Shown here in pieces: positions 10,230-20,428 of a stretch of 64,000 nucleotides of DNA. This DNA is from Owenia fusiformis (taxonomy: Eukaryota; Annelida; Polychaeta; Sabellida; Oweniidae): positions 22,469,759-22,533,758 of the forward strand of contig CAIIXF020000009.1 of the NCBI GenBank assembly GCA_903813345.2, in the 5' to 3' direction. Within the stretch, counting starts at the first letter, position 1. Every line of letters begins with the position of its first letter. A program made the translations under genes and the position numbers. Under the pieces are notes generated by a model, which saw nothing but the letters and a program-made list of their open reading frames with translations, was not told where the DNA came from and made no database searches.

Positions 10230-11920
10230 GTCCCCGTCTAAAGTTTGAAAATATTTTTTTATCATTCATTTACTCTTTGTCAGGACTTAAAAAGTGATTT
10301 TAGAGATTTTTGAACAAAAAACATTTTTTGAAAAAAAGTTGTGAGCATTTCATTTCTCAAATATTCAAATTTCCCGCCATTTTTCAAAAAAAGTTGAAAT
10401 TTCTTAATCATCAAATATTTAGGCGAAAGCGCTGAAAACGGAACAAATCGTGGAACTTTCCATATGTGACCAGACAACCTTCCTGGGTGTAAAAAGCAAC
10501 TGTGCCGAAAATTTCCTTCATTTTTTATCTACTTTTCGCAATTTTTACCCCTACCCCTAAAATTTATAGGGGTAGGCTTAATGGCCATCCATAACTTTTT
10601 AGGATTATCATTAAATAGTATCATAATTTCAATATTGGGACCTTTTACCATGATATACATGATAATGAGTGAGATTGCAGTCATTTTTTAGCAAAATGAA
10701 TATTTACTTATCTTTAATTAATTCCTTTTATCTCCAGAGTGGCATAATAAATAATGTCATTTTAATTTAAAATAAAGTTTGACGAACTATGTGACATCTG
10801 ATGAGTGACTTGAATGCAAATACAGAATAATCTAGCAAAAAGTGTATCTTTCTTAAACAACTACCAAAATCACTTCTTGTTTTTGACAAGGTCATGCTTG
10901 AGTGACAATGAGCATCAACGTTTATGATAGGATCTAGATCAGTTTTTGTAAGTATGATTTTGACCTACATGATTAATAAAAATAATCAAGAAGTAGTTCT
11001 GCTTATTTTGATGCACTGTTATGTTTTAAAATATGATATTGTTGGTCTAATAAGGGCAGTTTTGAATTAAGAAGGAGTGTTATGTGTATTGGGAGGGGGT
11101 CTTCTTACCTGGTAGATTTCAGGTAGATTACCAATCAATACAATTTTGCCTCTTGATTTTGAATCTTGGATAGATACCAGATAGCAGAGTGAAGAAACAG
11201 GGTCACCTATATTCAAATTCTGGTACATGGTACTCCAATATACCAATACGTGATAATGTTTAATTTAGTTCAGTTTAGCTACCTCCCGTTTGAAGAGCTC
11301 TCACGTATGGTACAACTTCGTCTACATCCGGGTTCTTTCCCATTGGATTACACAGGGGTGCTATTTTCAATGCCGCACTGCGACTCTATTAAACATTTAT
11401 GCAGAGTTTCATTTGCACAAATGATAGGTATGCATGTAATTAAGATATATGACAAAGCTTTTTGAACTATAATCCCCAAATCCGAAGAAATCTGTAGTTG
11501 AAAATGCCATCCAATTCCAGTGACGTCACTGATATCCCAGAAATTGCTCAGACACCATCGAAGATCGAAAAAATATAAATAATGTTACTTTGAATCTCCG
11601 ATTATCCTTCAGATTATTGAATAGATTGGATCATATAACTATGCTTGAGGGCTGATGGAAGATCAGAAGCTGAGAAACGTTCAGAGTAATCGACTTGTTC
11701 GGCGAGCCAATGCAAATTTGTCCCTTCCAAAGCGATGCATCATGGGAGATATTTATGTAAATTACCACCTGCACTCTTATCGTGAATAGGAGTATTACAA
11801 GTTCTGTGTCTAACAGATAATAACTAGAGCTGTGAGACTTGGTGACTTCAAGCTCTACAAAGAAACTATCACCTGTCCATGTAAGTGATATGTTCAGCTC
11901 AAAGAAATCCACCCTGAAGT
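10230..11920. other. Intergenic, no gene seen
   Basis: AT-rich spacer up to the degenerate ORF at 11.9 kb. 10480-10580 and 14430-14500 share an inverted short block (CAACTGTGCC with TTCCTTC, and GGCACAGTTGC), suggesting scraps of a common repeat. Confidence 0.35.
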
Positions 11921-11924
11921 TCAC

Positions 11925-13819
11925 AATTCTTTCATGAAGGGGCATTTCACTGTCAGCAAGTCAAGAAGAAGCTTCTCCCCCATGTCAATAGACCAAGCCC
12001 ATAAGCAAAATAATAGTGTGATCAAAAGTGAGGGTGGAGCTGTGGGGTTGTCCGACAATTCAATCGCATTACAGAAGTGGATGGTCGGTGGTCCAGAGAT
12101 CGCAAGAATGTTAACTGAGTTTGAGGATGAGATGAAGGATAATGATGATGAAGTCCTTGCAAACCATGAGCACAGTGTTAGTTATCAAACCAGTTTCAAC
12201 AAATATGTCAATTCCCTTACTGAGGTTATCAATGATTTAGGAAACCCCTTTATTGCAACATCAAACGAACTTTGGACACTTGATACTAAAGATGTAATGT
12301 CAAGCAGTGCAGTTGACACATTGAACACAATTGAGAATAAAAAGGGGAAAAGTCAATGTGAAGGAGAGAACTATTGAAAGATCAAAAGCCATCACCAGAC
12401 CCTATCAAGAGAAACAATTTCAAGATCTTCAAACAAATCTAACTCAATTTCAAAGCTAGCAAGCTTGAAAATGACACTGCCCTATTTTCACAACTATACA
12501 TAGCGTGCCAGAATAGAGACAGCAACTTAGATGAACTTTTCTGACATGAGAACCAGGCACCACCTCCATCCCTTTCACAAGATGGCACAATCAAGACTGG
12601 ACTCAAAGCAAATATCTTAAAACCAGTGGAAGACCTTGTTCCAAATAGAGATATCAATACACCAGATGTTGAAGCCCTGTTTCTTGATGGTGCCGTAATA
12701 GTCCACCTGCTGAAAACTCAAGAAGCAAGAACCTTCCTACAATACTCAAATGACATATTTGATAAGTATGCTGCAGATCAACTTAATAGAGTACAAAGAC
12801 TTGATATTGTATGGGATCAATATATACCAAATAGTGTCAAATCTTCAACAAAAAAAGCGTGGATCTGGAAAGCGTCAAATAGTTTATCCAGAAAACAAAT
12901 TTCCAGGGAATTGGCCAGAATTTCTACGCTCGGATGACAAGAAAAGTGATCTCTTTACCTTCCTTGCATCAAATGTCTCAGTCATTCCAGTACCAGAGAA
13001 TAAAATCCTGATTACAACAATTTGGAATTCTGCAGAGGCATATCCTAAGCAGCATGTTTCTGAGATTTCAACATCATCCCTTGAAGAGGCAGATTCCCGA
13101 ATCTTTCTGCACATATACAGTATGATGCAATGAAAAAAGGCTTCACTAAAATGACAATTAGGACAGTTGATTGAGACACTGTTGTTCTGGCAGTTAGTAC
13201 AACTTAACATTCAAATCTGGCTCGCCTTTGGCAAGGGAAAGTCCTATAGATACCTTCCAGCCCACGAAATTGCCCATGTAATGACTCCTCAGAAAGCCAT
13301 GTGTTTCCCAATATTCCATGCTATGACTGGGTGTGACACCACATCAGGCTTTAATGGAAAGTCTAAGACATCAGCCTGGAACCAATGGAGTACCTAACCT
13401 GAATTGACTACAGTATTAACAGAAATCTCAATACGACCAAATACCCTGCTTGATGCCATGCCTATTTTAGAGCAGTTCATTATTCTGGTCTACAACTTAA
13501 AACAAGCAATGAAACATCAATTAATGCTGCGAGGAAGGAGATGTTCACAAAGAGGACTTCAATAATATCACACATTCCTCCAACATTAGATGCCCTTTTA
13601 CAGCATAGGAAGAGAGTCATAAACCAAGCTGTATTTATTTGGGGGCAACCACTTACAGCGAATCCTCAAGTTCCTTCCCCAGCTGAGTGGGGCTGGATAT
13701 TTGAAGACACCAAATGGATACCAAGGTGGACAACCTTACCCCAAGCATCAAACGCTTGCCAGGCTCTCATAAGTGAAGCTGCAAATACCAATGCATATCA
13801 ACATGATGCAAGAGCCTGA
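11925..13819 (+). pseudogene. Broken ORF of an uncharacterised multicopy invertebrate family (probably mobile-element derived)
   Basis: A long coding trace runs left to right but jumps frame and meets stops. Segments are 11934-12377 (KGHFTVSKSRRSFSP, IDQAHKQNNS, GGAVGLSDN, WMVGGPEIARMLTEFEDE, LGNPF), 12440-12625 (weak), 12626-12860 (EALFLDGAVIVHLLK, QLNRVQRLDIVWDQYIP), 12860-13133 (FPGNWPEFLRSDDKKSDLF, LEEADSRIFLH), 13200-13397 (IWLAFGKGKSYRYLPAHEIA, FHAMTGCDTTSGFNGKSK) and 13541-13819 (IPPTLDALLQHRKR, SPAEWGWIFED, WTTLPQASNACQALI). From memory this block order matches uncharacterised proteins found in many copies in cnidarian, mollusc and other invertebrate genomes. Those usually continue into a Cys-rich tail, which is lost here. 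I know no established biochemical function for them. At least four frame breaks show that this copy is dead. Confidence 0.8.
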
Positions 13820-16063
13820 AAGGAAATCTTGTTTGTATAACATTATGTGTGTGTGATGGCAATTGTTCTTCATAAGGACACTGCAACATACCAAAAAGTA
13901 ACTATGATACTGATAGACACTAGTATAAATCCTTCTATTGATAAGATTAATAAAACTATGATTTAAAAATGTGTGCAAAGTGAAACCAAAGGAACTATGA
14001 ATCAGGTATAGATAGTTGATATATGGAGTCTAACTGCACTCAGAAGCCACAGGAAACCACAAGTCAAGCCGTATCTACCATTTTTTTCAGTATATCTAAA
14101 AGATGGATGTGACTCAAAACAAGCCTTTAACAGTGAAAAAGGTGAAAAATAATAGTCATGTGAAGCATTAGATATAGATGTAATTTTAAAATCATATATC
14201 ACTTATTCGATTTACTCCTGCTACTGTGATATGGTGCAAAATATTCAATACAAGAAAAGTGGGCGTCGCCCATCACCATCCTTTAACATAGCAATTGAAA
14301 ATCAATGGTATTTCACATTTTTACTTCAACATTAACTTCTTAACATGATAAGGTAATATTAAATTTGAAGTATGAGCATAATTTAGTAAAAAAATTGTGT
14401 CAAATTTTTTTTAGCCCCCCCCCCCCTCCGTGACCATGGGGGGGTAAGAATTGTAAAATTAGGGTAGTTCCTATGGAGCGATTTTTTGGCACAGTTGCTT
14501 TATTTAAAGAGTAGCAATCAGTGATCATTTGAGGAAAGTTTCACGATTTGTTCCGCAAACGGCGATTACTTTACACTATTTATCCCGCTATTAATACATT
14601 TCAAAAAAGATTATCTTTTTAACACCAATGCAAAAATTGAACAAAGGACACACTATTTCAATAATAAAATGCCATATTTAATGGGCTACTTCAATGTTTT
14701 AGCATATCAAATATATTTTGAAACATTAGTGATGTCACTAAGGTAACCAAAACTCTTTGAAAAAAATTGAAATTTTTTTTCGATGTCAATCTTTTCTAAA
14801 TATGCTAGACTTTCATAAAAAACCAATGTTGATTGTCTAACCAGGTTAAAAGGAAGAATAAATTATGTTTTAGATATCATTGTACCATTGGTTTCTATGA
14901 GAACTAAAATTTTGAAATGCATTTTTCTCAGAACCATTTTCATGCACTGATAAATTCATTTTTCGCTTGTTTATCAACCGATTTTCTTAATTTTTTCAGC
15001 AAAAACATGGGAGGATGAATGCTATGCATTGGTATGAATTGTGGCTTTTAGAAAATATGAGTGACCTCTAAAAGTTTTAAATAAATTCACAAATTTTGGA
15101 ACAAAAAGTCTTTCAAAAACCACTTTTTGAAATTAAAAAAAAACGTTTCACAAATCACACTTTGATAACATTGGGTACAATATAAGCCAAAGTGGTTTAA
15201 ACTTTACATGGGGCCTTTAAAGATCAGAGAAAATGTGACCACAGCATTGTATACGTTTTAACTGCTGGTTTTGATCATATACACCTCATATGGGACCTGT
15301 AATTGATGTTAATCATCAGAGAAGTTAATGTACCCACAATGTCAAGATGCTTTCCAGAGAGATGTGGGAAGACAGGTTCCCCTGACCACATATACCCAGC
15401 AGCATAAACTACCTGACAGATTTATGTCTGCAAGAGCTATGGGGAATAACCATGCTTGACTTTGTGGTAGCTTTGATTGCTTTGTTATGGTTTTACATTT
15501 TTTGTAATTGTTTTGAATTGTTTCTTAATTGTTTTGCATAGTAACAGAAGAAGACTTGAAGCAAGAGAACCCCCCCCCCTCCCTGAGACCTTCAAGGGAT
15601 GTATGTTGTATATTTTGTGCTGATAGACAAGACAATTATTACGTACCAAAGCCAAAATGCCCTTATAATTTATAAATATGTATAAGTACAAATTTTTGCC
15701 TCGGAACCAGCTATTGTACATCACATAAAATTCTATGAATATATAATGCTGTAATACGTTTTGTTATATGATCAGCATTGCATGTTGGGTGTTTATGCTT
15801 CCTCACAATTCTGTAAAACAAGATGTTTTGTCTGAGTTTATATTTCCTCAGCTATTTTCCAGACGTGTGTCATTTCATGTCACATCATGTCATAATGTAA
15901 AGGAGATCATTTTCAGTTGGTTTCACTCCAAGCTTTTCCATATTGTTATTGTGTCTAGCACGTTGCAATTTCCAATTGACTTCTTTATTGTATCTTATTA
16001 TTGTGATACTCATCACATCTTTCTTTTTCACTGGCAACATGACTAAGAAGAAATGAGATGATT
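13820..16063. other. Intergenic, no gene seen
   Basis: AT-rich, with homopolymer C/G tracts at 14415-14445 and 15570-15582. 15960-16050 shares a block with 25665-25700 (ATTGTGATACTCAT, GCATCTTTCT-like, TTTCAC), a dispersed repeat scrap next to CAGGCC-type MITEs in both places. Confidence 0.4.
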
Positions 16064-16234
16064 CAGGCCCATAGCCAGGGGGGGGAGTTCGATGGGTTCG
16101 AGCGAAACCCCCCCCCCCGACCAAATTTTTTTCAAAATCATGCTATTTTTTCACCATTCTGAGCACTTTTTAAGTGATTTTGACCAAGTTTTCAAAAAGT
16201 GAACCCCCCTTGGCAAATCCTGGCTACAGGCCTG
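16064..16234. mobile_element. CAGGCC-type MITE, copy A
   Basis: The ends CAGGCCCATAGCCAGG and CCTGGCTACAGGCCTG are inverted copies. The interior carries CATTCTGAGCACTTTTTAAG, GTGATTTTGACC and GTGAACCCCCCTTGGCAAA. The same internal order occurs in copy B at 25411-25578. It is 171 bp and non-coding. Confidence 0.85.
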
Positions 16235-17980
16235 CCGATTTGACATAAGATGGTACAATGTTGGTATTGAAGAAAATGTGGCGGTCTAAAATATGTAAAA
16301 AAGCTTTGCAGTACAATATTAAGATCAAAAGAAATTCAGAGTGAAAATATATGTGAAACATGTTTTGGCAATGAGATATTTTGTTTTAAATGCTCAAAAC
16401 CTAGAAACATGAAGACAGACAGGGAAACAGTCACTGGAAAGACTTTAGTGCAGTGAACCCTATATGCACTAGATGTGATAATATTTTAAACTGAATAAGG
16501 TCCCTTATGACTATACATGTATATAGGACTGTGAAATTAACAAGAATGCCATAAATTACTTTCAAAAATCCCAACCACTATTTCTGAAAATGATTGGCCT
16601 CTATTAAAACATTTGGGGCTCTTTTTCAAAAAACAAGGCCGGTAATTCCAAAAGAGGCTAACTGCTAAATTAGGCTCTTACAAGTGTCTCAGAAAAGCAT
16701 CTGAAAAAAGACTGTGGGAAATGAGAGTGGACTTGATGTTTTGGTGCTGTCTGGTATAACATGTCGTCTGGCAGGTGGAGGTTGTAGGCATTGCTGTATG
16801 GCCAGATGATCAGCAGATAAGTCAGGGTTAACAATCGGAAAGCCTTTATTTAACATTAAACGGGATTCAGGAGATTTTTGCAAATATTAAAAGAATTTCG
16901 TTATTGTTGTATATTTTATGCTATATGTTATGTTTGAATTTATAATTTTCAATGGGACAATTAATGATGAAAGAATTTGCCCTAATAATATAATATTTAC
17001 ATTGAATATCTTAATCTATGAAATAAAACTTTTGATTGATTTTTTTTTATTAAAGATTATTTTAAAATAAAATGATTATTGATGGTAGTAAAAAAAGATG
17101 GGAATGATATATTAAAAAAAAATAAAGGTTGATATCAGTTGTGTATATTATTCAAATTTTCAATGTCTGACTGTTTTCTGTGAGGGAATATTAAACATAA
17201 TGGGGGTGTGTAAGGCGGGATTTCAAGAAATTCTGGTTTTGATTATTTTGGCTTTTTTTCCTGAGTTGAACTGGCTGAGACCTACAAGGAGTTGAATAAC
17301 TTGTATGTATGTGAATAAGAAGTATCTAGGTTGAGACAAGGATCATTTACTTGATATGTTCAACAAAGTAGAGGTAGACAAAGATATATAACTGTTCGAG
17401 GTATTTTAATCATTTATTTCATGTATTATATCATGATTTTGATTGTTAATAATGATCTTAGGAATGAGGTCGGAATCACATGGATCGCATCAGCATCAAG
17501 GTATTTCTGGTTTTTTTTTTTATATATATGCATTTTGAATTTTCCTGTAAAACTATATTGCGAAATTGTGATTTTTTATTGATAACATGCGCAACATACA
17601 CAAAGGGACAATTTAACGATCACCTGGATATTATTGCAGATTAATTTTTCAAATGATCTGTTTGACTTCAATATGTTGAAATAAACAAGCTGTGTGTTTT
17701 GATACGAAACAGTGATTTTAATTGAGATGAACTATCATAATGTCAATTGAAATGTTGATTTAGTTTTGGAAAATTAAAACAAAGGGAAAATATTATCATA
17801 TTATCATATTACCCATGATCTAGTTCTCCATAGACAATACTTCTGTGACAAAAAATAGACGAAACAAAAACACATATTAAAACAACATTTAGCAAATGTA
17901 TTTGTACTGATGTAGAGAAACACTTCTTAAAATAGCAAGTTTTCATGTATGATTGTTTCAAGGTGGCTGCTAATCAATAT
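16235..17980. other. Intergenic, nothing coding
   Basis: AT-rich with poly-T/A runs (17040, 17118, 17510) and a (TA)n tract at 17520. No recognisable gene. Confidence 0.4.
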
Positions 17981-17984
17981 TAGA

Positions 17985-18085
17985 TCATGGGATCATAATT
18001 AACAATGGATAACAATATCAGATCACAAGATCATAGGATCATAAAATAATCTAAAGATCACAAGATCATTGGATCACAGGATAAT
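17985..18085 (+). repeat. GATCA-based simple repeat
   Basis: Short tandem reiterations of GATCA(C/T)(A)AGATCAT(A/T)GGATCA, e.g. AGATCACAAGATCATAGGAT then CATAAAATAATCTAAAGATC. Imperfect, about 100 bp. Confidence 0.7.
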
Positions 18086-18129
18086 GTGGCTTTTTAGGTG
18101 TATTTTGTTTTTGATGTTCATCATTCCTA

Positions 18130-18270
18130 ATGCCTTGGTCACATTTGCTCCGATTTTCACTATGGCGCCTGGCAGATTGAGTATTTTGTTCAAAATTGAA
18201 TAGAAATTTGAACAAAACACTCAATCCGCCGGGCGCCGCCGATGGATCGGAGCATATGTGACCAAGGCAT
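18130..18270. mobile_element. Foldback MITE, nearly palindromic throughout
   Basis: The left end ATGCCTTGGTCACATTTGCT is the complement of the right end (AGCATATGTGACCAAGGCAT) with one mismatch. The inner parts also pair (GGCGCCTGGCAGATTGAGTA against the complement of ACACTCAATCCGCCGGGCGCC). Truncated relatives of the same sequence lie at about 61437-61485 and 62165-62215, inside introns of the mosaic protease gene. Confidence 0.85.
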
Positions 18271-18794
18271 AAATGTGTATCCTTGAGACATATCTCAGCC
18301 ATGTTTCTTTAACAGTGATGTTATGTGTTCCTTATCACTGTTTATTTTGTTTTCATGGCCTTCAAAATATCTAGTAGGTTATAACCATTAGGGTAAATGA
18401 ACTTCAGAGTATTATAAATCTATTTAGATGTTTACTTCTTAATGAACTGGTTTATGACTAGATTGTCCTACATCTTGTACATCATCTTGTCCTACATCAT
18501 GCCTAGACTGAGCAAACTGATAAATTTTTCAAGTTTTTGGACTTCAAATAGAATTAAAGGTTACCTGTAAATGATATACCTATTGTAGTGATTAGGTACT
18601 TTTCTTTGGTATGATGAAACATGTGAGTTAAAAAATAATATGTGAAGTTTTCTTAGTGTTTGTATGAAAAATAGCCTACTCCCCACAGCTGACAAATCTT
18701 TCGATGCCAACCCATGCTTATGAGACCATTATACAACTAAACTAGGAGTATGATTCGATAAAAATATGCTACATTTAGGAGTTTAAGCTTTACA

Positions 18795-18965
18795 TTTTGA
18801 TGTCACCACAGGAAGTGGTGATACATTGTTATGATCTCCAACTTTTTATGACGGGTGGTGGTTGGGGTTCAGCATTCTGCACTTGGTGTTCGGTGGTTGG
18901 TATTCAGCATCTGTAACAAATGGCAGGTGGTGACATTTTGCATGTTAATGCCTTGTTTAGAACTT
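18795..18965 (-). mobile_element. Minisatellite-bearing MITE family E, copy 1
   Basis: It has three parts: a left block (GGAAGTGGTGATACATTGTT, ATCTCCAACTTTTTA), a short array based on TTGGTGTTCGG(C/T)(A/G)GTTGG, and a right block (AACAAATGGCAGGTGGTGAC, TTTGCATGTTAATGCCTTG). The same three-part order appears at 19484-19675 and, reversed, at 46010-46140. Single blocks occur at 31450-31495 and around the SINE at 34955-35310. Confidence 0.7.
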
Positions 18966-18967
18966 GT

Positions 18968-19110
18968 AATAGAAATGTGTAGGACCTCTGGACTAGTTTT
19001 CCTTTCATTGTATTTACTTGCCTGTTAGAGTATAAAGGTATATGGGAAAAAGGGTTGTAATTAGATGTCAGGAAAAACACAGTTGAGAGGGGAAGGTAAG
19101 CCTTGAGGGT
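18968..19110 (+). repeat. Dispersed repeat F, copy 1
   Basis: GACCTCTGGACTAGTTTTCC, TATAAAGGTATA.GG, TCAGGAAAA and TTGAGAG follow in the same order at 26930-27040 (TCCTCTATGGACTAGTTCTCC, ATATAAAGGTATACGGAAG, CCCAGGAAAAG, ATTGAGAG). Confidence 0.6.
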
Positions 19111-19483
19111 CATAATATTGAATGAATAAAGAATCCTATATCATTCTTTGAAATTTAAAAGCATGAGTGCATGTACTAACTCATACACATAATACATCAG
19201 GGATTAGTAGATTCATGAATGCTTTTAATTCTAATAAAGAATGATACATTGTTTTGTTTTTTATTGCAATGCTAATATATTATCACTCCTCTATAAAAAA
19301 TAACGTTGTCCATTTCTTAATGAAACCATTGCACTGTGATGACATTACTCTTTTACCAATAGTGGGACTGCTCAGTTCATTATAAAACCATAATGCACTG
19401 TTAAGTAATGTTTCTGCTCAGTTGAGCAGACCTACTGTTTGCTCTTGTGTGCTCAGTATCCATGGTACTGTTTAATTATATCA

Positions 19484-19675
19484 CCATCACAACTTTCTCC
19501 AACTTTTTTGTGGATGATTCGTGGTTGGTGTTTGGCAGTTGTTGTTGTTTGGTACTTGGCAGTTGGTGTTCGGCAGTTGGTTTCAGTGGTTGTTTGGTAC
19601 TTGGCAGTTGGTGTTCTGTAGTTGGCATCTGTAAATATGACATGTGGTGACATTTACATGTTAATACCTTGTTAT
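19484..19675 (-). mobile_element. Minisatellite-bearing MITE family E, copy 2
   Basis: Left block ACTTTCTCCAACTTTTTTGT, then a longer array of TTTGG(T/C)A(C)TTGGCAGTTGGTGTT-type units (19530-19625), then GCATCTGTAAATATGACATG, TGGTGACATTTACATGTTAA and TACCTTG. ORFs on both strands here are translations of the array. Confidence 0.7.
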
Positions 19676-19679
19676 AATT

Positions 19680-20200
19680 GACAGAAGAATGATGGATGTA
19701 TTTAATTAAAAAAGGAATATAGTACAATCACACATGATAAATATTATTGAATTTACAGCAGTGTAGTCACATTCCTTGTAACAACTGATAGGTGAATGAT
19801 ATATTTTTGTTTGTACAAAAAGTTATTTAATTAATCTTTTGTTGATTTATGCTTTCAGGTAGCTGATGAACAAGTAACAGCAATATTCACTTTGAGTAAT
19901 GATGTTGCGAACACGACATGATACAATGCTACAATAACACTACATGCTACAATAACAATACATGTTACAATAACACTACATGCTACAATAATGACAGGGA
20001 TATAAAAGGGAACAAGCTCCTGCCAAAATCTGGAGGTATCTAAAATATTTGATTCAGCGTTCAATGTTATAGCAGGATCTACAGACAGTGGCAGTTCTAT
20101 GACAGTGAATATGATGACGTATGAATTATGGCTATGAACCTCAATAAATATAGAGACATTATTAATGTGATAACTGATATGATGGATATTTAAAGATGAT
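19680..20200. other. Spacer upstream of the CSGALNACT gene
   Basis: AT-rich. 19925-19992 holds four imperfect copies of ACATGCTACAATAACA(C/A)TAC. No gene seen. The 144-codon minus-strand frame at 19855-20289 is a translation of this and the next repeat. Confidence 0.5.
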
Positions 20201-20204
20201 AATA

Positions 20205-20428
20205 GTATGTGACAAATGTATCCAAAAGTGGCAATGTCATATGACTGATGTATCCAAATATCACAATGTGATATGACTGATGTATCCAAAGGTGACAGTG
20301 TGATATGACTGATGATACAAAGGTGACAGTGTGATATGACTGATGATACAAAGGTGACAATGTGGTACGACTGATGTATCCTAAGATGACAATGTGATAT
20401 GACTGATGTATCCTAAAGTGACAATGCG
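20205..20428 (+). repeat. Roughly 34-bp minisatellite running into the CSGALNACT start codon
   Basis: Seven or so units of the form AAGGTGACAATGTGATATGA then CTGATGTATCC. The last unit, at 20417-20428, reads GTGACAATGCGAG, and its ATG is the inferred start codon of the glycosyltransferase. Two upstream units contain ATGTGA, an AUG followed at once by a stop codon. Confidence 0.85.

Noticed and set aside
11631-11945. 104-codon minus-strand ORF
   Set aside because: Antisense to the upstream edge of the degenerate family ORF. No domain, and no splice context for a gene.
19855-20289. 144-codon ORF on the minus strand
   Set aside because: It is a translation of the ATACATGCTACAATAACA-type and TGATGTATCC-type repeats and has no domain character.
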